59,807 nucleotides of DNA from Planctomycetaceae bacterium. GTDB lineage: Bacteria; Planctomycetota; Planctomycetia; Pirellulales; Pirellulaceae. Under the pieces are notes generated by a model. It was not told where the DNA came from, made no database searches, and worked only from the letters and a program-made list of their open reading frames with translations. Position numbers and translations under genes: made by a program. The stretch's first letter is position 1. Each line of letters opens with the position of its first letter. The stretch lies in NCBI GenBank assembly GCA_007694185.1, contig RECD01000180.1, positions 1-59,807 of the forward strand, read 5' to 3'. Below are positions 16,730 to 25,173 of the stretch, one piece after another.

Positions 16730-18095
16730 CCACACACCGAGCAACTTGAGCGGAACGATCCGCGGCGCAGCCCTCAGCCGGCGGTCACTACTCCGTGGTG
16801 CCGGGGTCGTGATGGGCCTCCCCAGCTTGGAAGCGATGTCACCCTTCGCCCGGAGTGCCTTCGCCGCCCCGACGCCGGCCGATAAACGCCCCGTCCGGAT
16901 GGCTTGCTTGTTCTTTCCCAACGGCGTGATCCAGCCGAAGTGGGAGTGCAAAGGCGAGGGGGACGAGTGGGAATTGTCCGAAACGCTCAGCCCGCTGGCG
17001 TCGATGAAGGCGAAGATCAACGTGATCGACGGCCTGACGCACGACAACGGCCGGGCTCACAAAGACGGTGCCGGCGACCACGCCCGGGCCGGGGCAAGCT
17101 TTTTGACTTCGGCACGGCCTTTGAAGACTTCCAGCCGTGTTCACCTCGGCGTCTCGGTCGATCAGATCTGCGCACAACAGCTTTCCGGACAAACGCGTCT
17201 GCCATCGATCGAACTCGGTTTGGTCGGCAGCCGCAACGCCGGCAGTTGTGACTCGGGCTACTCCTGTGCCTACTCGTCCAACATCTCGTGGCGGAACGAG
17301 ACGACGCCGATGGCGAAGGAGACGATCCCGCGACTCGCTTTCGAGCGGCTGTTCGGGTCCGGCGACACCCACGAGCGTCGCGAGCGAAACGAAGTTCGGC
17401 GGAGCATCCTCGATGTCGTCTCCCAAGACGCGAAGAAGCTGATCAAGCAGGTCGGTGACACCGACCGCCGGAAGCTCGATGAGTACTTCTCGGGCGTCCG
17501 CGAGCTGGAAATCCGAATCGAACAGGCCGAACGGGCAGACCGTGAAGCCCTGCCCGATCTGGAAGTTCCCTACGGCCGGGTCGAAGCCTTCCGCGAGCAT
17601 GCACGGTTGATGTTTGACCTGATGGTGGTCGCTTTCCAAACCGATGCCACCCGCGTCGCCACCTTCATGCTCGACAACGCCGGTGGGAACCGCAGTTACA
17701 CCGAAGTCGGCGTCAAGGAATCGCACCACGGGATCAGCCACCACCGGAACGATCCGGAATTGGTCGGCAAGCTCGAGAAGATCGATCACTACTTGGTCGA
17801 ACAGTACGCTTACTTCCTTGAAAAGCTCGACGCGGTCGCGGATGGCGACGGCACGCTGCTGGACAACTCGATGATCCTCTACGGCAGCGGATTGGGCGAC
17901 GGCAACCGACACACGCACCACGACCTGCCGATCGTGTTGGCGGGTGGTGCCGGCGGACAAATCCGCACCGGCCGTCGGTTGAAGTATGAAACCGACACGC
18001 CGATGGGCAACCTCTTCCTCTCGATGCTCGAGATGATGGGGACGCCTGCCGAACGGGTCGGTGACAGCAGCGGTCGCTTGACCGGATTGAGCTGA
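16716..18095 (+). CDS. Tat-exported DUF1552 protein
   Basis: A 459-residue DUF1552 protein. The N-terminus has a twin-arginine signal (LSRRSLLRGAGVVMGLPSLE), so it should be exported folded. The rest is soluble and includes DUF1552 features: ACLFFPNGVIQPKWE, SFLTSARPLKT, LYGSGLGDGNRHTHHDLPIV, and conserved His pairs that could bind metal, related in layout to DUF1501/alkaline-phosphatase-like proteins. ATG 16716 has an AGGAG seven bases upstream and overlaps the previous gene by 14 bp, so expression is coupled. Function is unknown; pairing with a PSD cytochrome is typical of this phylum and recurs at 31.7-36.7 kb in this window. Confidence 0.92.
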   Translation: MSQNDHTPSNLSGTIRGAALSRRSLLRGAGVVMGLPSLEAMSPFARSAFAAPTPADKRPVRMACLFFPNGVIQPKWECKGEGDEWELSETLSPLASMKAKINVIDGLTHDNGRAHKDGAGDHARAGASFLTSARPLKTSSRVHLGVSVDQICAQQLSGQTRLPSIELGLVGSRNAGSCDSGYSCAYSSNISWRNETTPMAKETIPRLAFERLFGSGDTHERRERNEVRRSILDVVSQDAKKLIKQVGDTDRRKLDEYFSGVRELEIRIEQAERADREALPDLEVPYGRVEAFREHARLMFDLMVVAFQTDATRVATFMLDNAGGNRSYTEVGVKESHHGISHHRNDPELVGKLEKIDHYLVEQYAYFLEKLDAVADGDGTLLDNSMILYGSGLGDGNRHTHHDLPIVLAGGAGGQIRTGRRLKYETDTPMGNLFLSMLEMMGTPAERVGDSSGRLTGLS

Positions 18096-18104
18096 TCTCA
18101 GTCG

Positions 18105-19457
18105 ATGCTACCCGGTTTGAAGGTCGGCGATGAAGCCGATCTCGTCTGGAGGGTCGGTGCCGAGCACGCGATCCACTTGGGTTACCCTCCGCCGTCGCTA
18201 ACCCCGACGGCGGTTTGGGCACCGAGCAACACGTCCGTTTCGGCCGTTGTCTTTTCGACCCCCAGCATGATCCTGCTGATGGAGCGGGCGGCCCGCAAGG
18301 CGATCGAACCCTACTTGGAAGCGGGCGAAGCTTCCGTCGGGGCGAACGTACGGATCGAACATTTGGCCCCCACGCCGCTGGGGGCTGAAGTCTGCGCCGT
18401 GGCGAGAGTGACCGCGATCGACGGTCGCACGATCGACTTCGAAGTCACCGCCCATGACCGGCACGAAGCGATCGGCCGCGGCACCCATCGGCGGGCCGTC
18501 GTCAAACTGGAAAAGGTCGCTCGCCGGATCGACGAAAAGACTAAGCTCGGCTTGGGCCCCGTCGGCCCTCTGCCGGGCCAGCCCGGCATCGTATCTCTCG
18601 CCCACGAGCAATCCGTGCATCATTCGTCCGTCGGCGGCGTCTCCGGCCCCGCTGCCGAAACCGCAGGGCCGCTGCCGCTGCCGAACACCACGACGATCCG
18701 GGTCGAGGTCGACGGCGCGATCGCGACGGTGCGTCTCGATCGGCCCCAAAAGAAGAACGCCGTCAACGTGCGGATGACAGAGGATTGGGAAGCGATCAAC
18801 CGTTACCTCGCCGGCCACCCCGAAATCCGCGTCGTCATCGTCAGCGGCGGGGGTGACGATTTCTGTGCCGGTGACGACGTCCCCGAAGTCGGCACGCTGT
18901 CGATGGTCGAAGCGCAGGAACTCAGTTATCGCCAAGCACGGCTGTATCTCTCTTGGGAGCAATTGCCGCAGATTTTCATCGCGGCGATCGCCGGCGCGGC
19001 GTTGGGCGGCGGTTGCGTCGCGGCCTGCGCTTGCGATTTTCGGATCGCCAGCCATGACGCACGATTCGGCATGCCCGAGGTGCTGCTCGGTTGGCCACCC
19101 GGCTACGGCATCGCCCAGTTGACCGCGTTGGTCGGCAAGTCCCGCGCGATGGAACTCTGCGTCACCGGGCAACCGATCCCGGCGCGGCAGGCCGCCGAGT
19201 GGGGGTTGGTCCATCGACTGGTCCCGACCCGAGAGTTGCTGCCGGCTGCCCGTAAATGGGCCGAATCGCTGCTGGCGTTGCCCGCCACGGCGCTCACGGA
19301 AACCAAGCGGCTGGTTCACGCCGACGAGGGGCTACAGCCCAAAGTCGCGTTCTTTGCCGACACGGCCGCCTATGTCCGCTGCCTCGAATTGCCCGACGCC
19401 CGCGAGGGGATCGAAGGATTCAAGTCCAAACGCTCCGGAAGTCAGCGATCGCGCTGA
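18105..19457 (+). CDS. FlK-type thioesterase fused to enoyl-CoA hydratase/isomerase
   Basis: A 450-residue two-domain protein. Residues 1-150 match the hot-dog fold of fluoroacetyl-CoA thioesterase FlK: GLKVGDEADLVW, MILLMERAARKAIEPYLE (catalytic Glu position) and VRIEHLAPTPLG (catalytic His position). Residues about 195-445 are crotonase-fold: VRLDRPQKKNAV, the oxyanion-hole segments FCAGDDV and AGAALGGGC, and both catalytic Glu positions (FGMPEVLLG and RAMELCVTG). An acyl-CoA hydratase with a built-in thioesterase is implied; the substrate is unknown. It lies nine bases after the DUF1552 gene, so it looks co-transcribed with it. A Pro/Ser-rich insertion interrupts the first domain near residues 29-45. 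Confidence 0.85.
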   Translation: MLPGLKVGDEADLVWRVGAEHAIHLGYPPPSLTPTAVWAPSNTSVSAVVFSTPSMILLMERAARKAIEPYLEAGEASVGANVRIEHLAPTPLGAEVCAVARVTAIDGRTIDFEVTAHDRHEAIGRGTHRRAVVKLEKVARRIDEKTKLGLGPVGPLPGQPGIVSLAHEQSVHHSSVGGVSGPAAETAGPLPLPNTTTIRVEVDGAIATVRLDRPQKKNAVNVRMTEDWEAINRYLAGHPEIRVVIVSGGGDDFCAGDDVPEVGTLSMVEAQELSYRQARLYLSWEQLPQIFIAAIAGAALGGGCVAACACDFRIASHDARFGMPEVLLGWPPGYGIAQLTALVGKSRAMELCVTGQPIPARQAAEWGLVHRLVPTRELLPAARKWAESLLALPATALTETKRLVHADEGLQPKVAFFADTAAYVRCLELPDAREGIEGFKSKRSGSQRSR

Positions 19458-19718
19458 AACCGTTCTGGGAAGCCGGCGTTCGCGGCGGAAGCAGGAATCG
19501 GTCAACGATCCGTGCGGGCGGTCCGATCGCTGAATCTGAGCTGCTTTCGACAGATACAATACGGCGCCGCGGGAGCCTTCGGGGTCGCCATCGAACCGAC
19601 GCTTCAGCGGCCAATCATCTCCGGTGGGGACCTTGTCGGTCCGTTAATCTGGGGGTGTAATCAACGGCCGTGCATCGACTTCAAGTAGGAAATTCCGCAA
19701 ACCGGTTCGAACGATCGC

Positions 19719-22502
19719 ATGCCCAACCCCGAAATGAAGCAGGCGACCCCTTGGCATGCACTCGAATCGGGTGAGGTCATCGAACGGGTCGACGGGGCTT
19801 CCACCGGCCTGAGCGACGCCGAGGTTCGTCGGCGGTTGGAACGTCACGGCCCGAACCAGCTTCCCGAAGCCGCGCCACCGACTTGGTGGGGAATTTTGCT
19901 GCGGCAGTTCTACAACCCACTGATTTTCGTTCTCGGGCTCGCCGCGGTCGTCGCGATCCTGATCGGCGACTGGAAGGACGCCTCATTCATCGGCATCGTG
20001 CTGCTGGCCAATTCGCTGATCGGCGGCTATCAGGAATGGCGAGCCGAACAGAGCAGCCGGGCGTTGCAAAAGTTGCTGCATGTCCGCGTGACCGTCTCTC
20101 GTGACGGCGCGACTCGCGAGATCGCATCGGAAGAAGTCGTTCCCGGCGATCTGGTTTTCCTGGAATCGGGTAACCGGGTTCCTGCCGACCTGCGACTGCT
20201 CTCCGCCCAAGGCTTGCAGATCGACGAATCTTTCCTGACGGGCGAATCGGTCGCGGTCACGAAAGACCCCGACTGGCAGGGGGCCGCCGAAACGCCGCTG
20301 GGTGACCAGCAAAACATGGCCTTCGGCGGGGCCGTCGTTACCCGCGGGCGTGGCCGTGGGATCGTCGTCCAGACGGGCGCCGAGACGGTAGTCGGGCATT
20401 TGGCCCAGGCCGTCACGTCGGCCGATTCCGGGACGGCACCCTTGCTCAAACGGATGCACGGCTTCGCCCGGTTGGTGGCCGCGGTGGTATTGATCATCGC
20501 GACGGTGCTGGGTGGTATCGGCGTGTTGATCCACGGCAGGGAAAACCTCGACCAGATCTTCCTGTTCACGGTCGCCTTAGCCGTTGCCGCCATCCCCGAA
20601 GGTTTGCCGGCGGCCCTGACGGTGGCGTTGGCGATCGCGACCTCGCGAATGGCAAAGCGGCGAGTCATCGTCCGCCGGTTGGCGGCGGTCGAAGGGCTCG
20701 GCAGTTGCACGATGGTGGCCAGCGACAAGACGGGGACGCTGACCTGCAACGAGTTGACGGTGCGAACCGTCCTCCTGACCGACGGCAAGCGATTGGAAGT
20801 CACCGGCGAAGGTTTCTCGCCCGAAGGCGAAGTCAGGGACGGAGAGAACCCGATCGGGATCGATGGCGCGGAGGGACTTGGCGATCTCGTCTTGGCTGGG
20901 GCACTCTGCAACGAAGCTGACCTGTACAAGCATGATGGCGAGTGGGATTGGCGTGGCGACGCGACCGACATCGCGTTGCTGGCGCTGGCCCGCAAACTCG
21001 GTCGTTCCCGTGATGAACTTTCGCGGACCTTTCCGCAGGTTCACGAGATCCCGTTCGAAGCCGAACACCGCTACGCCGCGACCTATCACCGGGACGGTGA
21101 CGCGGTCCGGGTCTTCGTCAAAGGGGCGACGGAGCGGGTGGTTGAGATGTGCGATCTGGACTCGGAGGCCCGTCAGCGGTTCGCGGAAGCGGCTGAGGTA
21201 CTGGCCATCGAGGGCTATCGCGTCTTGGCGCTCGCCATGGGACCTGCGCCGAGCGAACAGGAACTGGACAAAAAGTCGGTCGAGCCGAGCGGTTTGACGC
21301 TGCTCGGTTTCATCGGGATGATCGACCCGCTGCGGCCGGGTGTCAAAGATTCGATCGCCCATTGCCATCAGGCAGGGGTGCGGGTCTGCATGATCACCGG
21401 CGACCACCCGATCACGGCGACCGCGATCGCCCGCGAGTTGGGGATCGCTAGTGAGGAAACCGAAGCGATCACCGGGGCGGAACTGGAGGGGAAATCCGAA
21501 ACCGAACTGGAAGAGATCATCCGAGAACGGAGCATCTTCGCCCGCGTGGCGCCGCAACAGAAATTGGACTTGGTCCAAGCGGCCCAGCGGGTCGGGCATT
21601 TTGTTGCGGTCACGGGCGATGGCGTCAACGACGCCCCGGCGCTACGGGCCGCCAACATCGGGGTTGCGATGGGCCTATCCGGGACCGACGTCGCCCGTGA
21701 GGCCGCCGAATTGGTGGTCAGCGATGACGATTTTTCGAGCATCGTCGGCGGGATCGAAGAGGGCCGAGTCGCGTACGACAACGTCCGCAAAGTGGTCGCC
21801 CAATTGACCGCCACCGGCGCCGCCGAGGTGATGCTGGTCTGCTTCGCGTTAGCCGCCGGTGGGGTGCTGGCTTTGATGGCCGGCGGTTTCCCCGGAGCGA
21901 CCGAAGGGACAGGTCCCCAAATCCTACTACCGCTGCTCCCCGTCCAACTGTTGTGGCTGAACCTCGTCACCAACGGCATCCAAGGCGTGGCACTGGCCTT
22001 CGAGCCGAGTGAAGGTGACGTGCTGAAACGGCGTCCGCGCCCGCCCGAAGAACCGATCTTCAACCGCCTGATGATCGAACGCACCCTGATCGCCTCCGGC
22101 GTGATGGCGACGGTCGCCTTCGGGCTCTACATCTACGGGCTGTCGCAGGGCTGGTCGACGCTCCAGACCGGCAACCTGTTGCTGCTGCTGATGGTGCTAT
22201 TTGAGAACATCCACGTCGGCAACAACCGATCGGAAACCAAAACGGCTTTCGCCTTCTCACCGTTCCGCAGCCCCTACCTATTGGCCGGCGTCGTCGGCGC
22301 CCTGGTGGTCCACATCCTCGGCATGAACCTGCCGATCCTCCGCGACATCTTGCAGACGGAACCCGTCGGCCTGCGGACTTGGGCCACGTTGCTGATGCTG
22401 GCCTTGACGGTGCTGGTGGCGATGGAGATCCACAAATGGAGTTGGGCGAAACGTTATCCCGACGGCTACCACTCCGCATCCGGCGGACCGGATCGCAAGT
22501 GA
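19719..22502 (+). CDS. P2-type cation-transporting ATPase
   Basis: A 927-residue P-type ATPase of the IIA/calcium-pump lineage. TGES (actuator), M4 AIPEGLPAALT, the phosphorylation motif DKTGTLT (Asp336), the nucleotide-binding region, TGD and GDGVNDAPALRAANIGVAMG are all present, with ten predicted membrane helices. Several SERCA calcium ligands differ: M6 reads NLVTNG where SERCA has NLVTDG, and the M5 Asn is Gly (ATGAAEVML), whereas the M5 Glu is kept. Calcium as substrate is therefore uncertain. Its TGA overlaps the GTG of the uvrA-like gene (GTGA), indicating coupled translation. Confidence 0.9.
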   Translation: MPNPEMKQATPWHALESGEVIERVDGASTGLSDAEVRRRLERHGPNQLPEAAPPTWWGILLRQFYNPLIFVLGLAAVVAILIGDWKDASFIGIVLLANSLIGGYQEWRAEQSSRALQKLLHVRVTVSRDGATREIASEEVVPGDLVFLESGNRVPADLRLLSAQGLQIDESFLTGESVAVTKDPDWQGAAETPLGDQQNMAFGGAVVTRGRGRGIVVQTGAETVVGHLAQAVTSADSGTAPLLKRMHGFARLVAAVVLIIATVLGGIGVLIHGRENLDQIFLFTVALAVAAIPEGLPAALTVALAIATSRMAKRRVIVRRLAAVEGLGSCTMVASDKTGTLTCNELTVRTVLLTDGKRLEVTGEGFSPEGEVRDGENPIGIDGAEGLGDLVLAGALCNEADLYKHDGEWDWRGDATDIALLALARKLGRSRDELSRTFPQVHEIPFEAEHRYAATYHRDGDAVRVFVKGATERVVEMCDLDSEARQRFAEAAEVLAIEGYRVLALAMGPAPSEQELDKKSVEPSGLTLLGFIGMIDPLRPGVKDSIAHCHQAGVRVCMITGDHPITATAIARELGIASEETEAITGAELEGKSETELEEIIRERSIFARVAPQQKLDLVQAAQRVGHFVAVTGDGVNDAPALRAANIGVAMGLSGTDVAREAAELVVSDDDFSSIVGGIEEGRVAYDNVRKVVAQLTATGAAEVMLVCFALAAGGVLALMAGGFPGATEGTGPQILLPLLPVQLLWLNLVTNGIQGVALAFEPSEGDVLKRRPRPPEEPIFNRLMIERTLIASGVMATVAFGLYIYGLSQGWSTLQTGNLLLLLMVLFENIHVGNNRSETKTAFAFSPFRSPYLLAGVVGALVVHILGMNLPILRDILQTEPVGLRTWATLLMLALTVLVAMEIHKWSWAKRYPDGYHSASGGPDRK

Positions 22503-25156
22503 CATCGACCTTGAAAGAAGTTCCCGCGATCCGTGTGCGTGGCGCACGCGTTCACAACCTGCGATCGATCGATCTCGACATCCCGCACGGTCAGATCACT
22601 GTGATCACAGGGGTATCCGGTAGCGGCAAAAGCTCCTTCGCCTTCGACACGCTGTTCGCCGAAGGCCAGCGTCAATACTTGGAAAGCTTGTCGGCGTACG
22701 CGCGCCAATTCCTCGATCAATTGCCTCGCCCCGATGTCGATCGTGTCGACGGGCTACAGCCGACCCTGTGCATCGACCAAAAAGCCGGCGCGACGCACCC
22801 CCGCAGCACCGTGGCCACGGTGACCGAGATCTACGATTACCTCCGATTGCTTTACGCCCGGGCCGGTACCCCGCACTGCGTCGGCTGCGGCGAACCGGTT
22901 GCCCGTCAATCGGTCGACCAGATCCTGGCGACCCTCGCGGGCTATCCCGCCGAAACGTCCATGGTGCTGCTCGCCCCGCTCGTCCGCGGCCGCAAAGGCA
23001 ACCACCGCGAAGTTTTCGAGCAGATCCGCCGCAACGGTTGGGTTCGCGCTCGCGTCGACGGCGTGATCCATCCGCTGGATGAGGTGCCCGAGTTGGCACC
23101 TCGGAAATTACACACGATCGAGGCCGTCGTCGATCGGCTGGTGCTGCGACCGGGGAACGAATCGCGGCTGTCCGAATCGGCACGGGTCGCCCTGCGGACC
23201 GGCGACGGCGTGATGACGTTGTTGACGTCCGCCAATCGGGACAAGGCTCGCGACCAAGATTGGGACGAACGTTTGCTGAGCACGCTCAACGCCTGCCCGG
23301 GCTGTGGCGACAGCTTTCAAGAACTGGAACCCCGCACCTTCAGCTTCAACAGCCCTTACGGCGCCTGCCCCGGTTGTGACGGGTTGGGGGAAGTCGACGG
23401 GGGCGTCTGTGCCGACTGCGAAGGCGGACGGTTGCGTCCCGAAGCCTTGGCGGTAACCCTGGCCGGCCAAAATATCGTCGCGACGACGGCGCTTTCGGTC
23501 GGTGACGCGATCCCCTGGTTCGAATCCGTCGCCGATCGACTCGATCCGACCGCCGTCGCGGTTGCCGACCGGATCACCGTCGAAGTGGTGCGGCGTTTAA
23601 AATTTCTCGGTTCCGTCGGTTTGCACTACCTCAGTCTCGATCGCCCCGCGGCGACCCTGAGCGGTGGCGAACACCAACGGGTACGGTTGGCCACCAGCCT
23701 CGGATCGGGATTGGTCGGCGTCTGCTACGTGCTGGATGAACCTTCGATCGGGTTGCATCCCAGCGACAACGAACGGCTGATCCGCTCGCTCCGTGACCTG
23801 TCAGCCCAAGGCAACACGGTGGTGGTCGTCGAGCATGACGAGGCGATGATGTGGGCGGCCGATCGGTTAGTCGATTTCGGCCCCGGTGCCGGCCCCCAAG
23901 GGGGGCGGTTGATCAGCCAGGGGACGCCGGCGGAGGTCGCTGCCGACCCGCACTCGGTGACGGGCGAATACCTCAGCGGTCGCAAATCCGCTGTCGCGCC
24001 GGGCCCGCATCGCGAACCGGCTCGCGGCCGCTGGGTCGACCTGGTCGGCGTTAAGACCCACAACCTGCAAAACGTCACCGCCCGCTTCCCGCTCGGATTG
24101 CTCGTCGGGGTGACGGGCGTTTCCGGCAGCGGCAAAAGTTCGCTCATCAACAACACGCTCGTCCCGGCGTTGCATCATCACTTCGCCAGTTTCGCGGCTC
24201 AGCGGGTCGCCGAGGCCGTGGCAGCCGGATATCAGCAGCGCGGCCGAAGTCGCGGATCGTCTTCCGCATCTGCCGAGGACGATGATTTGCCCGCGAACGA
24301 TCCCGCGGAGATCGCCGGTCTGGCGGCCGCCAAGTACATGGCGCTGCGGGGTGCCGAACGGATCGAAAAGTTGATCCGGATCGACCAACGCCCGATCGGT
24401 CGCGGGCCGCGCAGTTGTCCCGCGACCTACTCCGGCGTGCTCGACGAGATCCGCAAAGTTTTCGCCGCCACCCGCGAAGCGAAACAACGCGGGTTTGGCC
24501 CTAGCCGCTTCAGTTTCAATGCCGGCACGGGCCGCTGTGACGGTTGCCAAGGACAGGGCGTGCAGAGGATCGAGATGAACTTCCTCAGCGACCTGTTTGT
24601 CGTCTGCCCACGGTGTGGTGGCAAACGCTACAACCGCCAAACGCTGGCGGTGCGGTTCAAGGGGCATTCGATCGCCGATGTGCTCGAAATGACGATCGCG
24701 GAAGCGGCTGAATTCTTCGACAGCTTCTCACGAATCCGCCAGCTGCTCGCGTCGCTCCGAGACATCGGCTTGGGCTACCTGCAATTGGGGCAACCCAGCA
24801 CCACGCTCAGTGGCGGCGAAGCCCAACGGATCAAACTCGGTACGGAACTGGCCCGCCCACCCCGCGGCCACACGCTCTACGTGCTGGACGAGCCGACGAC
24901 GGGACTCCATTTCCAAGACGTCGAACGACTGATCCGGGTCCTGCAAGGGCTGGTCGAAACCGACAGCACCGTGATCGTGATCGAACACAACTTGGAAGTG
25001 ATCCGAGCTTGCGATTGGCTGATCGATATCGGCCCCGGCGCAGGCGTGGACGGTGGCCGGATCGTCGCCCAAGGTTCCCCCGACAGCATCGCCGAATCGC
25101 AGGCGAGTGTCACCGGAAGATTCCTGCGGTCCGAAATCGCCTCGCCACGGGGCTGA
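22499..25156 (+). CDS. UvrA-like excinuclease ABC subunit A paralogue lacking the insertion domain
   Basis: An 885-residue UvrA-family ABC protein. Both ATPase heads are complete: Walker A VSGSGKSSFAFD with signature LSGGEHQRVRLA, and VSGSGKSSLINN with LSGGEAQRIKLG. The UvrB-binding-type region (about 115-265) and both zinc modules (CPGC-X20-CPGC, and CDGC..CPRC) are present. Between the first zinc module (DGLG) and CADCEGGRLR there are only six residues, where E. coli UvrA has about 118; that removed segment is the insertion domain. An extra Ala/Ser/Arg-rich stretch of about 50 residues follows the second Walker A. The GTG start overlaps the preceding TGA. A complete UvrA is probably encoded elsewhere. 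Confidence 0.9.
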   Translation: MTSTLKEVPAIRVRGARVHNLRSIDLDIPHGQITVITGVSGSGKSSFAFDTLFAEGQRQYLESLSAYARQFLDQLPRPDVDRVDGLQPTLCIDQKAGATHPRSTVATVTEIYDYLRLLYARAGTPHCVGCGEPVARQSVDQILATLAGYPAETSMVLLAPLVRGRKGNHREVFEQIRRNGWVRARVDGVIHPLDEVPELAPRKLHTIEAVVDRLVLRPGNESRLSESARVALRTGDGVMTLLTSANRDKARDQDWDERLLSTLNACPGCGDSFQELEPRTFSFNSPYGACPGCDGLGEVDGGVCADCEGGRLRPEALAVTLAGQNIVATTALSVGDAIPWFESVADRLDPTAVAVADRITVEVVRRLKFLGSVGLHYLSLDRPAATLSGGEHQRVRLATSLGSGLVGVCYVLDEPSIGLHPSDNERLIRSLRDLSAQGNTVVVVEHDEAMMWAADRLVDFGPGAGPQGGRLISQGTPAEVAADPHSVTGEYLSGRKSAVAPGPHREPARGRWVDLVGVKTHNLQNVTARFPLGLLVGVTGVSGSGKSSLINNTLVPALHHHFASFAAQRVAEAVAAGYQQRGRSRGSSSASAEDDDLPANDPAEIAGLAAAKYMALRGAERIEKLIRIDQRPIGRGPRSCPATYSGVLDEIRKVFAATREAKQRGFGPSRFSFNAGTGRCDGCQGQGVQRIEMNFLSDLFVVCPRCGGKRYNRQTLAVRFKGHSIADVLEMTIAEAAEFFDSFSRIRQLLASLRDIGLGYLQLGQPSTTLSGGEAQRIKLGTELARPPRGHTLYVLDEPTTGLHFQDVERLIRVLQGLVETDSTVIVIEHNLEVIRACDWLIDIGPGAGVDGGRIVAQGSPDSIAESQASVTGRFLRSEIASPRG

Positions 25157-25173
25157 CGGCACGGTCGCGCCGA

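Noticed and set aside
16839-17960. Antisense frame inside the DUF1552 gene
   Set aside because: Shadow of the DUF1552 coding sequence; no ribosome site or domain.
18198-19319. Antisense frame across the thioesterase/hydratase gene
   Set aside because: Complement of the crotonase motifs, with low-complexity product.
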